Of a stretch of DNA of 64,000 bases, positions 1-12,115 are shown piece by piece. The stretch covers positions 1 through 64,000 of the forward strand of contig JAMKCH010012506.1 in NCBI GenBank assembly GCA_023653785.1. Reading direction: 5' to 3'. A program made the position numbers and the translations under genes. The notes beneath the pieces are model-generated. The model had not been told where the DNA came from, did not search any database, and was given only the letters and a program-made list of their open reading frames with translations. Position 1 is the stretch's first letter. Each line of letters opens with the position of its first letter. Source of the DNA: Ophioderma brevispina. Its lineage: Eukaryota > Echinodermata > Ophiuroidea > Amphilepidida > Ophiodermatidae.

Positions 1-23
1 ACACACAATTTTAATCGGGTTGA

Positions 24-40
24 CATCCATCCATCCATCC
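24..40. repeat. (CATC)n microsatellite
   Basis: Four tandem CATC units are visible at the window start. The rest of 41-1490 holds no gene I can recognise. The text at 420-460 resembles one end of the inverted-repeat element at 1491-1711, because both contain TTAGTGCC followed by a G/A-rich run. Confidence 0.8.
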
Positions 41-1490
41 TTATTGTGACCTGGATGGCCTACCATGGCTCTATGTATCATTTCTCTCCCATCTTGCTTG
101 CCATACTTTCCTCTCTGACTATTTTCACACTTGCTGATCACCTATATTGATTGAAATCCTTAGTTATTTAGATTCTTTTGCTACTGTTTCTGTATATCTT
201 CTGTGGTTTTTACTTCTTCACTTTACTACTAGAGCTGGTCTCTACTGCACATCTGTCCTGGAGCTGGTCTCTCTCACCTTGACAAAGAAAGGCTTGTCCT
301 TTTGAAACGTTGCTTTTAATTCTATGTATGAAATTGTTTTTACCTCCATTGGATGTTGTGACACACTTTTTTGTATTTACTCTACAAAAAATGATTAGCA
401 CTAAAGTGACTAACGTATTTTCGCTCCTGTTAGTGCCCAAGAGGGAGGGCCATTACACCCAACCTAAAAGAACCACTTTCCCGATGGATTTTTAAAAGAA
501 AACTCATACCACATGTATAAGGGGTCATTAGACACCACAAAATATGCCAAAAAATTTAGTTGCCCCACATCGTCTTTAAATTAGGGGCAAAACATTTTTT
601 CGACATGCGTCAAAATCGGACAAATTCCACTTTAGAAAGAGATTGGTTGTGTATATCTACTCCACATGGACCAATATGGACCAATTTATAACATAAAGTA
701 CAACAAACTGTCATCTCTATAGTAGATTCCAATTGATTGTAGAGTTATGGGCGGAGTTTGGACTTCGTCCATTGCTCAAAATAGGGGACAGAAATACCCA
801 GAGAATCTTTGATTTCTTAATCGCAATACAAAAGAGATCGGATTGAAAGAAACTGACCAACTACAAATAAAGTTACGTTGTTCGTCCAGTCAATACTTTA
901 TATTTTATACTATGTGATGCATAGCGTGTCTACCCCATAATTGGTTTTAAATATTGTCTACAACAACATCATAAAGTTTAGAAGGCTTCAGTCACCTGTG
1001 TGTAACAATACAGAACTTTTATCTTCACTATTCATAAAATCCGCTTTCACCTGCTTTCACTGAAACTGTTCCTGGATTTAGTTTGCGCTTCTTTGAACAT
1101 TCTAGGGTTTATGCTTTGACTATTGATTGGACTGTGAATGGCCCAACAGGTCCGGGTTGGCTATCATGGCTTTAGCGCACATCATACCACAAATACACGG
1201 ACTTTTATATACTAATCCCCTCAATTCATACCTTCACCTACAAAAAAGTAGAGGCTATTCCACTATCAACTGGAATCTAGTATAGCAAACTTGTATTTTT
1301 CGTATGGTTGTAAACTTCGGCTATTATTTGCCTTACGTGTATACAGTAAACGTGCGTAGTCCCACGATAATCAAAGTCGCTGTTCTCAGCACATAAAGGG
1401 TTAATTATTTTTTTCTTCTTGTATATTTGTATTAATTACTTTATTTCATGCATATGTTCACGCATGGGCAGAAAAGAAATGGCACTCCCA

Positions 1491-1711
1491 TTAGTGCCAA
1501 AGGGGGAGGGAGGGGTTTCCATGGGACCCAACTTAATTTACCTAATAAACGCGTCGGTGCATGGATTTAATTTTTTGGTTCTGCTAAAAGAAGCGCATCA
1601 AAAAGTCAGAAAATAGAAGAAATACCGGTCAATTATGGTAAAACCGAAAGTAGTAAAATGCGCGAAAAACAAATGCTGGGTCCCATGGAGCCCCCGTCAC
1701 TAAGTGTTAAT
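1491..1711. mobile_element. Short inverted-repeat element (MITE-like)
   Basis: The left end reads TTAGTGCC, then a purine run, then TCCATGGGACCCA. The right end at about 1675-1711 reads as its reverse complement (TGGGTCCCATGGA, then a C-rich run, then CACTAAGTG). This gives imperfect terminal inverted repeats of about 35-40 bp around roughly 150 bp of non-coding sequence. There is no transposase. A similar terminus lies near 426-450, so the family is probably repeated. The superfamily is not identifiable by eye. Confidence 0.5.
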
Positions 1712-2018
1712 AAAATTACACTACAAAAATTCAAAAGATCAACTGCGAAAAATAAAACTTAATATAATTTCTCGCCTTTCTCTTCCTCTTCATTTTTAGT
1801 AGACCTGTGTGGCAGGAGATATATTTCCTGCGGCTTACAGTCCGGGAACGGTGAACAATAGGGCAATCGATTCAGTTGACTCTTTACGCAACATTAGTTT
1901 CACGCTTTATTCTGTTGTCGTCTATGGAGCCCGACTATGTATTACCTGCCGGGGGACTATGATTACTTTCACACCGTTCTATTTCTGTTTCCTCTGCATT
2001 TAGTTTTAACCAAAAATT

Positions 2019-2598
2019 CAATATTCGGAATAGCGGACCTAATTTAGCGTGCGGAATAGCGGCCTTATAAATTTCGGAATAGCGGACCTTATTTAGCTCT
2101 CGGAATAGCGGGCCTATTGAATTTCGGAATAGCGAACCTTATCCAATATTCGGACAATAGCGGGCCGTATTCAATATTAGGAATAGCGGGCCTTATCAAC
2201 TTTCGGAACAGCGGACCCTAATCAATATTCGGATAGTGGGCCTTATCAAAAATTCGGAGAATAGCGGACTTTTTAGGTTTCGGAAGAGCGGGGCCTTATT
2301 AAATTTTTCTGAATAGCGGACCTTATCCAAATTTCGGAATAGCGGGCCCTATCATCTTTCGGAATAGCCGACCTTATTCAATATTCGGACTAGCGGACCT
2401 TATCCAAAATTCGGAATAGCGGGACTTATCTAACTTTAGGAATAACGGACCTTATTCATTTTTTGGAAATAGCGGGCCCTCGAAATAGCGGACCTTCGGA
2501 ATAAGCGGAAACTTCGGAATAGCGGGCCTTCGGAATAGCGGGCCCTATCTATCCTTCGGAATAGCGGACCATCGGATTAGCGGGAGCTTCGAATAACA
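2019..2598. repeat. Degenerate minisatellite, TTCGGAATAGCGG core
   Basis: About 22-25 imperfect copies of a unit of about 22-27 bp. Its conserved core is TTCGGAATAGCGGACCTTA and the A/T-rich spacer varies. Towards the right end the unit shortens and the core is repeated with almost no spacer. The unit length is not fixed, unlike the 17-bp satellite further on. A related array with core TTCGGAATAGCGAACC lies at 35040-35225 inside the transporter intron. Confidence 0.85.
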
Positions 2599-2599
2599 G

Positions 2600-3240
2600 G
2601 TGTAACCCCTGCGACGACCTGTCCAAATGCAAAGGGGGGGAGATGTAAAAATATCTCAGTTGACCACCCTACTGTGTGGGAAGCACTAAATGTACAACCC
2701 GACTTGTGCACATACTCAGCCTACCCCCTCCCCACCCCACTTTAATCAACAAAACGGAATGCAGTAAAGTAGTTAATTATTGTTCAAAAATGTAGAAATA
2801 ACTAGCGGACCCCACTCTTGCCTGGAAGCATACAGATTCCTGCACCTAACCATCCCCTCCCACCATGCCAGCAGCGCTTTTATACCACATGTACAATACC
2901 TCGCCCCTACATCCCCCCATCCCAGCCTCTAATGATCATTGACATATGACACATTCATCATAGCTATCTATTAATATTCCTTTATTTACAGCATTGTACC
3001 CCGGAACATGCACCGACCCCTAGGGTTGTGCAAATGCAAAATCACATATAAAGCATAGGACTACACCCGGAGTCCCGAATTATTGATGCAATTCTATTGT
3101 CGGTCGTATTTTTGATATATCCCACAACAACCGCCATACATTAAAATGGGCCGATGCATGATGAATTTTACCAATGGAAGTGAAGGCTTATATTTTCCGA
3201 TAAAAAGTGTCATTAACATAAACAATATTTTGACAAACAG
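2600..3240. other. Intergenic, no gene recognised
   Basis: This stretch is moderately C-rich in places (2700-2930) with no convincing open frame, RNA gene or inverted-repeat element seen. Confidence 0.5.
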
Positions 3241-3456
3241 AGTGGCGTAACGGGCCTGCACGCTCTGAGGGGCAGATTTCCCAGTTTTGGGAAATTACCT
3301 CTCAGGGGGGTCAAAAGGCCAATTTTTCAGGTAGAGGGCCCTAAAAAAAACGGCTGCATGATTTAGCATGATTTATTGCAATTTTTTTCCCGGCCAGTCG
3401 TCAAGGGGGCAACCTGCCCCCCCTGGCCCCCCCCCCCCCCCGCCTGTACGCCACTG
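3241..3456. mobile_element. Short inverted-repeat element with AGTGGCGTA ends
   Basis: It begins AGTGGCGTAAC and ends GTACGCCACTG, giving an inverted terminal repeat of about 10 bp around 216 bp of non-coding, G/C-run-rich sequence. A long C run at about 3421-3441 lies just inside the right end. A related element with ACTGGCGTAA and TTACGCCCCTGA ends is at 26684-26879. Short CAGTGG-type ends suggest a non-autonomous DNA transposon, but the superfamily is not assigned. Confidence 0.5.
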
Positions 3457-3760
3457 CACGACGGGGAAGAGAATTACAACCATTTTACTCACCATAAGGC
3501 ATCAATTAGAACCGAAAGTTTTTAAAAAAGAGTGATGGCACAAGTTGCCGAAAAAATGTGTAGATCGACTTTGCTTCACGATTTTATTCGGGAGAAAAAA
3601 AATAGCAATGGAGTAGAATTGGGTTCACAGATATATAAAAAATGTAAACTGCACGGTACCGCAACAGTTTCCAACGCAGATCGGGTGAGTTTACCATCAA
3701 ATATGTTTTTACGATAGATATGGCCCATTAGAGATTTCCCTCATGACGTGCCACGTTGAA

Positions 3761-3774
3761 TGACGTCATATAAG
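3761..3774 (+). promoter_or_regulatory. CRE palindrome directly fused to a TATA-like box
   Basis: TGACGTCA at 3761-3768, the full CREB/ATF palindrome, is followed without spacing by TATAAG at 3769-3774. The combination resembles a core promoter, but no transcript or open frame of note begins downstream. It lies about 65 bp before an interspersed repeat (3838-4470), so it could belong to that element. The motifs are seen; promoter function is inferred and weak. Confidence 0.25.
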
Positions 3775-3837
3775 AGCAGCAGCGCTACACACGATTCAGC
3801 TCTAACATAATTTGTACAGGAGATAGTAGAGGTGGTT

Positions 3838-4470
3838 TATTTATCCGAATTTACCAAGTGTCGTGTTATGATATCGTAGGAGGTCATCACTTGGAACATC
3901 TGAAACACAAAGTCTTATGCTCAGTGAGTGGTGGACCGTTACGTCAGAGGTCAATGACCTCTAAATATGCACGTTCTTCACCAAAATCATTACTTTTAGC
4001 GCTAGAAGTCACAAAATAAACTCAATTTGGGCAAGTTGGTATCATATTAAAGCTAACAAGATTATCTATTCAGTGATAGCTAACACATTGAATTTCGTGA
4101 AAGTATAAGTTGGTACTGTGCCAAAAAATATGAATGTTTACGTCTTTTTTTCATTTTTTTTATCAACTTTGTACAAATATGTTATAGATGTACAATGAAG
4201 ATAGCAATATTTATCCTCAATATTTCCAGAAATTAGCGTCTATATATGTGTCAATAATATCCGGAAGATTGACTATTTACTTTATTTATTTTTTTAGTTA
4301 CGACATTTTTAAGTATGTTCGCCCTATGTCTTCTATTTTCGCCCTTTATTTCCAGTGTGGTTGTTTATAGACCACAAAGGGAGTAAACACTGATGGCTAT
4401 TTGGATAATTTGGCATCGTATTAAAGCTAATACAATTATCTATTCAGATACAGGTAAAATATTTTGATTC
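3838..4470 (+). repeat. Interspersed repeat family A, copy 1
   Basis: This copy shares ordered landmarks with the reverse complement of 9350-9900 and parts of 8145-8760. The landmarks are a CTCAGTGAGTGGTGGACC block, a block on tracts like GGTATCATATTAAAGCTAA, a TTATCTATTCAGTG block and a GTGTCAATAATATCCGGAAG block. No coding capacity is seen. The element class is unknown. Confidence 0.6.
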
Positions 4471-4839
4471 AGGAATGTATAAATGTGCCCAAAATGATTA
4501 TATTGTAATATGTGTTGTCCACACATTGTGCAAACACAATTTTCCCCTAATTTTACCCTAATTCCTAGATCCTTGGTTAAACTGGGAAAATCAATAGTAC
4601 ATCCTGTAATGGCAGATGCCGTTCCAACAATATCCACAAGGATGCATCAAGTTTCATGTCAAAAGAAATGTAGATGCTATCTAACATGTCCAACAGTTGA
4701 AACAGATGCATCTGAGTGCCATTCCTGAAAAACACTGCGAGAAACACGAGGAAGGATGTCTTAAACAAAGCTGAGAGAAACTAGTGATTGAAATCATTTG
4801 TCTGCTGTTTTTGCCTTTCTATGTTTGATGGGTTTGTAA

Positions 4840-5870
4840 TGATAATAATATTTAAATTCTTATAACGCGCAAGAAGTCCACCGAGGTGCTCGGGGCACCG
4901 CTTTAGAGCGCCTTAGGCTGCTACAACACTGCTATTGTAGACCATCTATTGGTATCTTGAGGCATCACAAATTATGAAGAAGAAACAAAGGATATATTGC
5001 AAAAAAAAAGACATATTTTGCAAAAAAAATCCATGATAGCTGTCAAAGATAGTACAAGGGTTTGAATCAACCGTGGATCGCTTTTTCAGCCAATGACGTA
5101 GTGGTAATACCAATACCAAAAATCAATTATGGAGACACAGCATCCAAGACAGTCCTTCCAACACGCTAGACTACTTGGCTTTGGAGAAATATAAAGGCAT
5201 CTTGACAGCTGGAGTTTATGTCTCCATCAACTATACTCAAAGGGAAGGGGACGGTTGACGCTGATAAAACCGGTTTAACCCGTCAAAGTCCAGAGAATTC
5301 AAAAGCCACAATGAGAAGGAACAGAGTTTATTTCTGAATGATATAAATGAACTTTAACTTGAGCTGTTCTGCAACTTAAGGGGTTTTGTTTTTAATATAG
5401 TCCTCTTTACAGAGAGGACTTTAACGGATGATTATGAAAAATAACAGGTGCTCAGCTTAAAGCAATATTAGCATCGGTTATTGACAAGTAGTAAACTGGC
5501 AAGGTAAACTATACCTGTGAATGCGTTTTTAAGCTCGAAAATGTCTAGCTGTCAACAAACGAAGGAAAATTTTTGTACTAGCATTATTATTACGGGGGTC
5601 CCTGATAATAATTCAACGGCTGCTGGAAACGGCCTTCCAATGTGAAAATAGCCTGGACATAGACCATTGTGACGTGTCTACGCTCATCCATTAGTTTGTT
5701 TTAATACTTCCGGCAAGTCAAGTTGGAGGTTATTTTATCGAGGTGGCACTTTTTCATCGTGGACGGACATAAACGTACATTTTCCACTTCTGCCGTTAAG
5801 TCCAATCTGGGATCCCAATTTTATTACAAAATGAATTTATTTTGTGATAAATACGCATTTTTTTAGCATT
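4840..5870. other. Intergenic, possible small repeat at left end
   Basis: At 4840-4930 an A/T-rich TAATAATAATATTTAAA lead is followed by a G/C-rich segment (TTATAACGCGC and later GCTCGGGGCACCGC), a pattern typical of short interspersed repeats. The rest shows no gene, RNA or array that I can support. Confidence 0.3.
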
Positions 5871-5879
5871 CTCGTTTCG

Positions 5880-6800
5880 GCAGATATAGTTTCCTACTCT
5901 CTTAAAATGAAAGAGTGAACCATCACTCTGAGTTTCGGAATTGACTTTTAAAATTAAACCTCTAATCGAGTGGCTTTTAGCTCTCAAATAGCGAGAAATG
6001 CAGCGAGACACCTTAACTCGAGGGTGAACCGAGCTCCTCTGTTACCGAGTGGCTCCAAATGCCACTCTTCTTCGGAGTGAAGCCCACTCTGACCTCCTTA
6101 TCAGAACTGCTTATTAGCTCTAAAAGAAGTGAACTAATAGCCAATCGCCGCAAATCGCGTGATTATTCTCGAACAATGGCGGACGAGTAAGGCGAGACCG
6201 TCAGCAAGTAGTTGACCGAAGTTTGAAGTTATTGAAGAAATCATAGAGATCTTTAACGGGTGATATCTTGTATTGTCGGTCACAATTCCATGCAATGTCC
6301 AGACAAATGTGTTGGAGAAGCCTTAAATGTTAATTACTGTAATATCACTCGTAATACGGCCCGGTTAATACGGTAGTCTGCGCCAGGCTAGGCCAGGCCT
6401 GTGCATTTCCGAAACGCACAATCAATGCATGTCACGGGCCTGCAATGATCAGCACGTCATGCATGCCACAATCGTGCATGCAAGTCACACTGAATCATGC
6501 CACTGATGCGCCACAATATTCTTTCATGTCTATTATAAATTTTTTCTGTTTAAAAAAAACGTTTAATTTAAAAAAACAACAAAGTCACAAATAAGAATTC
6601 ACAGCACTCATAAAAGATTGACTCGCTTTCCCCCCAGCTCTTAAAAGAGTGACAGTTTCACTCTTAAAAGTAGTGGTCACTTCACTCTTTGCTTAAAGTT
6701 TTTTTTTCACCTTTATTTAGAGTGGATCTCACTCTAAAGATGCGTCACTCAGCTCGTTTTTAAGTGAATTTTCACTCTTTTAGAGTGGTTTTTCACCTCT
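5880..6800. mobile_element. Inverted clusters of ACTCTTTTAGAGTG palindromes
   Basis: Two clusters, about 5895-6110 and 6600-6800, are dense in ACTCT and AGAGTG words. Examples are CTCTTAAAAGAGTGA near 6640 and CACTCTTTTAGAGTGG near 6775. They flank about 500 bp of unrelated sequence, in the manner of subterminal repeats of a non-autonomous DNA element. No transposase frame was found. Confidence 0.4.
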
Positions 6801-6809
6801 TACTTTTAA

Positions 6810-8140
6810 GATAGTATTGTGGCAAGCGACAATTACCCACTTACACTTTGCAAAAATTCAAATGTTGAAATTGGGGGGGCTCTTCAAAAATGTGCCATTA
6901 TGTCTTTAAGCGAATTGAAGGTGCCAAAGATGACTGCATTGGAGATCTAACAATCCCTATGACATGGTATGAAATATATTTCCTGTATCAAATATGTAAG
7001 GAGGTGCCGCCTTGGGCTAAGAGGTGAGTATTCAACATCAGTGGACCAAAAGACGAAGTTCTAAAGGTTGCCATCAGTGTTTGCTTTAAATAAGCCTTAC
7101 TCATTTTCTGCACAAAGAAGTGGCCTAACTCAAGCATAAGTTTCAAACTTTTTAAGGCAAACTAGCGTCTATTTTGCTCTGATAAATGCTCATTTTTTCG
7201 AAGTTGTACATGGAAAGCTGATTTGACTATGACAATGACAACGGAAATTTTTTGTCCCTATTCATCTGAGGAAATGCCCCGATTTTTGTGAATAATCTGG
7301 AAATGTGTAATGCGTTGCTGACCCTTAAGCTCCGTTCAGACCCACCTTGTTCTGATCCCATGCAAACAGCCCGCCGCAATAGATTGAACATTGCATGTAT
7401 CTTTGCCATGACGGGAAGAATAACAGCAACCCTATGGATTGGGAAACCCTTACACCAGAAGTTGGCAGATGGTCAGACAGCAATAATTTTTGCCAATCAT
7501 CTGGTTCTTGGAGGAAAAGTCCTCGGTATTATAATCCGACATATGGTGGACACAGGTGAAATTGGCCATTCAGTGGGAAGTATATTTTTACAAATGAAAA
7601 AGAACAACCTGAACATCTGTAATTCAACAAAATATAATAGGTGACTAATAAGAATGATATTTTTTGTATTTTGCATGATATACAGCTGATATTCCATTGT
7701 GCATGTCTATCCTATCGGCTGAATAAAACGATACTTAAACAGTTGAAAAAACATTTAGGTCACCACAAAGAAATGGGGGCATATACATGATACAGATACC
7801 TAAATTATGATACTCTTAGTGGCAATTCCAATTTTTTAAAAAGAACTGTTCTTGGTATCATTAATTAATAATTTGAAATTCTTTACTATATATTAAATCT
7901 ACCCTTCTGCAAGGGTGTGAAGGTTTTTTCGCCCTGTATTCTGTCCCTCCGGCCCTCCCTACCCCCCACACCCCGCCCTTCCCGTTTTTTTCCCCTGCGC
8001 CGCTCCCCCCCCCACCAGTAATTGATCCCAGATTGATGAAGTTGAGGGCGATATCGATGACACCCTGTTTATTCGTTTGTTTATTTCTTAATAGATGTAA
8101 GAAATTGATGGGAAAATTTTTAAAATTTTGAAAAATTGCT
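6810..8140. other. Intergenic, no gene recognised
   Basis: An open frame of about 118 codons exists at 7288-7644 on the plus strand, but it starts at GTG and resembles no family I know. Frames on the opposite strand are also open there. I do not call it a gene. Confidence 0.4.
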
Positions 8141-8144
8141 ATCT

Positions 8145-8760
8145 TTTGACACAGTGCCAACTTCAATTTAAACATTTTAGGGTTCTACACTGAATAATAG
8201 ATATAGGTATTAAGCTATAAAGATTCCAAAATTGCCCACATTTGGGTAGCGTGTAACCTCTTTATTTTAACTGTAAACAGACCACACAGCGCGAAAATAG
8301 AGGGCAGGGTGAACATACCTTAAATATTTAAGCTCAAACATAAAATAAAGTTCTTAATCAATTTTGGGGACGTTATTGACACATATTAATTGGTTGAAAA
8401 TATGGAGGAGAAATGATGCAATAATTCAGTGTGTTATTTTTTATATGCAATAACTCTAAAAAGTAACAAGTTCTGTTAATCAAAGTTTGAAGTGTTGGTT
8501 AGATACCTTAATTTATGACACTTTATGAAATACTGCATTTATTCACGTTTATTTTTTTAATTACGACCAAGCAAATTGTTTAATGAATGAATTAAAAAAT
8601 ATCACATTTTTAGGCATGGCGCAACATACCATTCCGATTTTGACAGATTTCAGTCAAGCTGAATAATAAATTTGGTATCACATTCAAGCTAATAATATTA
8701 TGCTTTTGTTTTAATGTGATACCAAATATCCCAAAAGTTCCTTTGGTGTTCACCCCCGTT
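8145..8760 (-). repeat. Interspersed repeat family A, copy 2 (rearranged)
   Basis: In the same orientation as 9350-9900, this copy carries a GGCACAG-like block, an ACTGAATAATAGATAT block and an ATTATTGACACATAT-like block. The order suggests a partial or dimeric copy. It is more diverged than the other two. Confidence 0.45.
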
Positions 8761-9349
8761 ATGGTCTATAAATAACAACACCAGAAATAAAAGGGAGGGC
8801 TTTGCTTCGGTCCGCTAAATGCCAAAACCTTTCCTCAAAAGCTCCCGGGTAGTCATGTTTTCTCATCCTTCCGGTCATTTTAGCGAAAAAAAGATATGAA
8901 GGTAGCACCTTCACCGGGAATAGGGTATGGCCGTCCAAAAGTCAAAGGGTGGGTGGAGTTGGGGTGGCAAGAATATTTTTAAATTGGTACATTTTTGAAA
9001 ATAATTAATGCAAAGTATCGCTCTAAAACTCTTATGCTTATATAAAACTACCAACTGGCCATCATTTAGAGCTGAAAACCGCATTAAAATCTGATTTACC
9101 TACCTATATTTTTAGTCGTGAATTGGATTTTTGCCTATTTTTCAGTGGGAAAAATGCAATTATGCCATTCCGTGAGTTTTATGACGTCCCATTGTGACCG
9201 CCATACTAGGTATGTTAGTACTATATTTGGTATAGAATGGAAAGAAAGGACCATAGCCTTCCCACTGGTATAAAACTCAAAACCATTGGGTTGGTTTTTA
9301 TAAAATTCCTCGAAGGGGGTGGTCCATCTCATCCTTGGTAAACTGTGTT

Positions 9350-9900
9350 AATACAGAAAAACGCTTGGTAAGGCGAGGGATAAACACATTGGGTGAGCGT
9401 GCTTTAAAAATGTAAAAACTAAAGAGAATTAGGTGGAAGTAAATAATCAATCTTCCGAATATTATTGACACATATATAGATGCTAAATTTTCGGAAAATA
9501 TGGAAAGAAATATTGCAATCTTCATTGTACAACTGTAAACATATTGGTAGAGTGGATGAAAAATTGGAAAAACGTCGTAAAAAAATCAACTTTTTGGCAC
9601 AGTCCAACTTATACGTTCATGAAATTCATGTGTAAGCTATTCACTGAATAGATAATTTTCTTTTTTTAATTTAGCTTTAATATGATACCAAACTTGCCAG
9701 ATTGAGTGTTATTTATTGTGACCTCTAGCGGCTAAAAGTAACTGATTTTCGGGAAGACTTTGTAAATTGAGAGGTCAGTGGAACCTCTGACGTCCCGGTC
9801 CACCACTCACTGAGCTTAATACTTTGTGTTTTGGGATGCCCAAGAGATGACTATACAGATAGATCATACACACATACTTTGGGTAAATTCGTGATAAAAT
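9350..9900 (-). repeat. Interspersed repeat family A, copy 3
   Basis: This copy reads as the reverse complement of 3838-4470. Shared landmarks are ATATTATTGACACATATATAG, the TATTCACTGAATAGATAA block, the TTTAATATGATACCAAACTTG block and TCCACCACTCACTGAGC. The two copies are about 5 kb apart in inverted orientation. Confidence 0.6.
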
Positions 9901-11060
9901 AAAACACCGTCCTATCTCTGGGACCACTTTATAACGCTATTCTACTGAACAGTTTTTTCTTAGTGAGGTGGCCACCCTCCCTCCAATTTTAACCCGACTA
10001 TTCGGACTTACGGGCTGTAACCCTTATTTCTAGCCCCTACTAACTAGCTATAGGTGCTTCCACGACGACACCCGTGCACCTTCAAAATTTATATTTTACG
10101 CTTTAAAAGAATACAATAATAATGCTAATATTAATCATATTTGGAGACAAAAATACATTATATTGTCATATTTGGTTTAAGTTGGCTCTGACAACATAGG
10201 TGTTTTTTGACACAACAAATCAATTCAGTATCATTATTGTTTATCGGAGTGTAAATGACGCCATCTTGGAATCCAATGGCTGCACAGAGTATTATTAAAA
10301 AGTAATATCATATTTTGAATTCTTTGACCCTGAAAATGGACAATACGCCCAAATCAAGTTGATATCATTATGTTGGTCTCAAATGCTTAGTTCCAATGTG
10401 GGGGGAGGGGACACTGTCAAGTCCCCATTGGATGCAATGGACACTGACCTTCTGTGCCCCCTACATGGTAACTAGCATTAAGACAGTCAACTATTCCTTA
10501 TTTTAGTCCTAGACTCCACCAATAATTTCGCCATATTTTTTCTCCAAATCGAACAAACTTAAAATTTGACCCTGTACAACTGAAAATTGACCCTTTTTAG
10601 TGTTGTTTTGTTTTGTTTTGTTTTTAGACTGTAACTCTGAAACATTAAGCTGTAGAGATTACACACTCTACCTTTTCTGAATCGTTATGGTTAGACACAT
10701 AATGTGGTGTACTTTTCAACATGATTGGATCAATTTAAAAATTTGTCCCCTGTACAAACTTTGGCACCATTTGCAGCACTTATAAAGTCCACACACCATG
10801 AAATTATGGTTACATCTCAATAGGAAGCTGGTGACCACAGGAAATGGACAAAATACAGTTTCGATTTTCATCTGTCTTCATAAAGCAGTGAGGACTTAAA
10901 AACTGCCAAGAGTTTATGTATTTTCCATACGCCCAAACCCAGCCCATTTATCTTATTATAATGCATGACGTAGATGATTGAACACCGATCACGTTACAGC
11001 AGCTTGAGTCATGATGTTAGTGTCGATGCCGGTGTGAGAGATTTAAGAGTCCCACATATC
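9901..11060. other. Intergenic, no gene recognised
   Basis: Both strands lack long open frames here. I noticed only simple A/T tracts and a short TTTTG repeat near 10600. No recognisable mobile-element ends were seen. Confidence 0.4.
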
Positions 11061-11063
11061 AGA

Positions 11064-11870
11064 AAGTCCTAGGACTCTATCACAAAATCCATTGGTCCTC
11101 TCAGGAAGCGTCCAAGGACTCTGTGCTATTCTTATAACTTGGACTTGATTTATTTCTGCTATGGAGGTGTGGAATTATGTAGGGGACACAGGGAACAAGA
11201 GGCTAGCGAGAGGTTACACCGGGGATCGGAAAGCCCAGTGAATCAGCCACACCGACATTATAAAACCCAGGTGAAAGCTAAACGTCACCCCGTTATACGG
11301 GAGACCAATGCACGAACAAGAATAACTAAGGAAAGTTTTTCCAGTCTGCAGGCATTTATTTTATTTAGACATGAACGTTAGTTGCTCTTAAAGAGTACTT
11401 ACAATGGTTCCCAGTATCCTCACGTTGTGTTACATTTGTTAGCTAATATGTTCACGCATATACTCAGTAGAGTCGGATATATCACAGCGGCTAATTAAAG
11501 CCTAACTAATAGCCATCCTATTGCTTAATGCAGTAGCTGACTATGATGCCCTATTCTCTCTGATATAGTTAGAGAGACAAAACGTCCTACATTCTACAGC
11601 ACATTGTACGCACATACACGCAAGGGAGTAGAGTCAGCGAGGAAGAAAAGTCATGCCTGTAACCAAGTGTGTGAGTCGAAGCGGAACAACAAACAATAGA
11701 ATGTTCTGGCTTATATACCCCACTTTACACCATTGCGCATATGCAGAATTCACCAATCGTCAATCTACCTGAAGGAGGATGCGTCAACTTTTTATAGGTG
11801 AGAAAATATCATGCCGTTGAGGCTCATTTAATAATAGGCCTATAAAAGGCACACCATAACACTATGACAC
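11064..11870. other. Intergenic with a diverged TCCTAGGA unit at the left
   Basis: At 11064-11127 a single diverged copy of the 59-bp unit (AGTCCTAGGACTC, then CCAAGGACTC) precedes unrelated sequence. A TATA-like TTATATACC sits near 11713. No gene was recognised. Confidence 0.3.
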
Positions 11871-11873
11871 AAA

Positions 11874-12085
11874 GTCCTAGGACCATGTGATACTGTGATG
11901 TAGTGTCCGAGGACCCTAAACTGAGCTGTGCGGTCCTAGGACCCTCTGGTACTATGAAGTAGTGTCCCAGGACCCTAAACTGTGCTGTGCAGTCCTAGCC
12001 ATGTGGTAGTGTGGTATAGTGTCCCGGGACCCTAAACTTTGTCGTGCGGTCCTAGGACCCTGTGGTACTGTGTTGTAGCGTCCAA
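11874..12085. repeat. 59-bp tandem repeat, about 3.6 copies
   Basis: GTCCTAG occurs at 11874, 11933, 11992 and 12049, giving periods of 59, 59 and 57 bp. Each unit contains a TCCTAGGA palindrome (decayed in the third), a GTAGTGTCC block and a GGACCCTAAACT block. The array ends 30 bp before the TTAA-ended element at 12116. Confidence 0.85.
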
Positions 12086-12115
12086 AGGCATATCGCATAG
12101 ATATGCTACTCGTAC

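Noticed and set aside
230..320. Possible Penelope-like terminus (GGTCTCTCTCACC, then GAAACGTTG)
   Set aside because: The similarity is only in style to known retroelement tails, and no coding region or repeat copy supports it.
7288..7644. 118-codon open frame
   Set aside because: It starts at GTG, resembles no family, and the opposite strand is also open. A chance frame is more likely.
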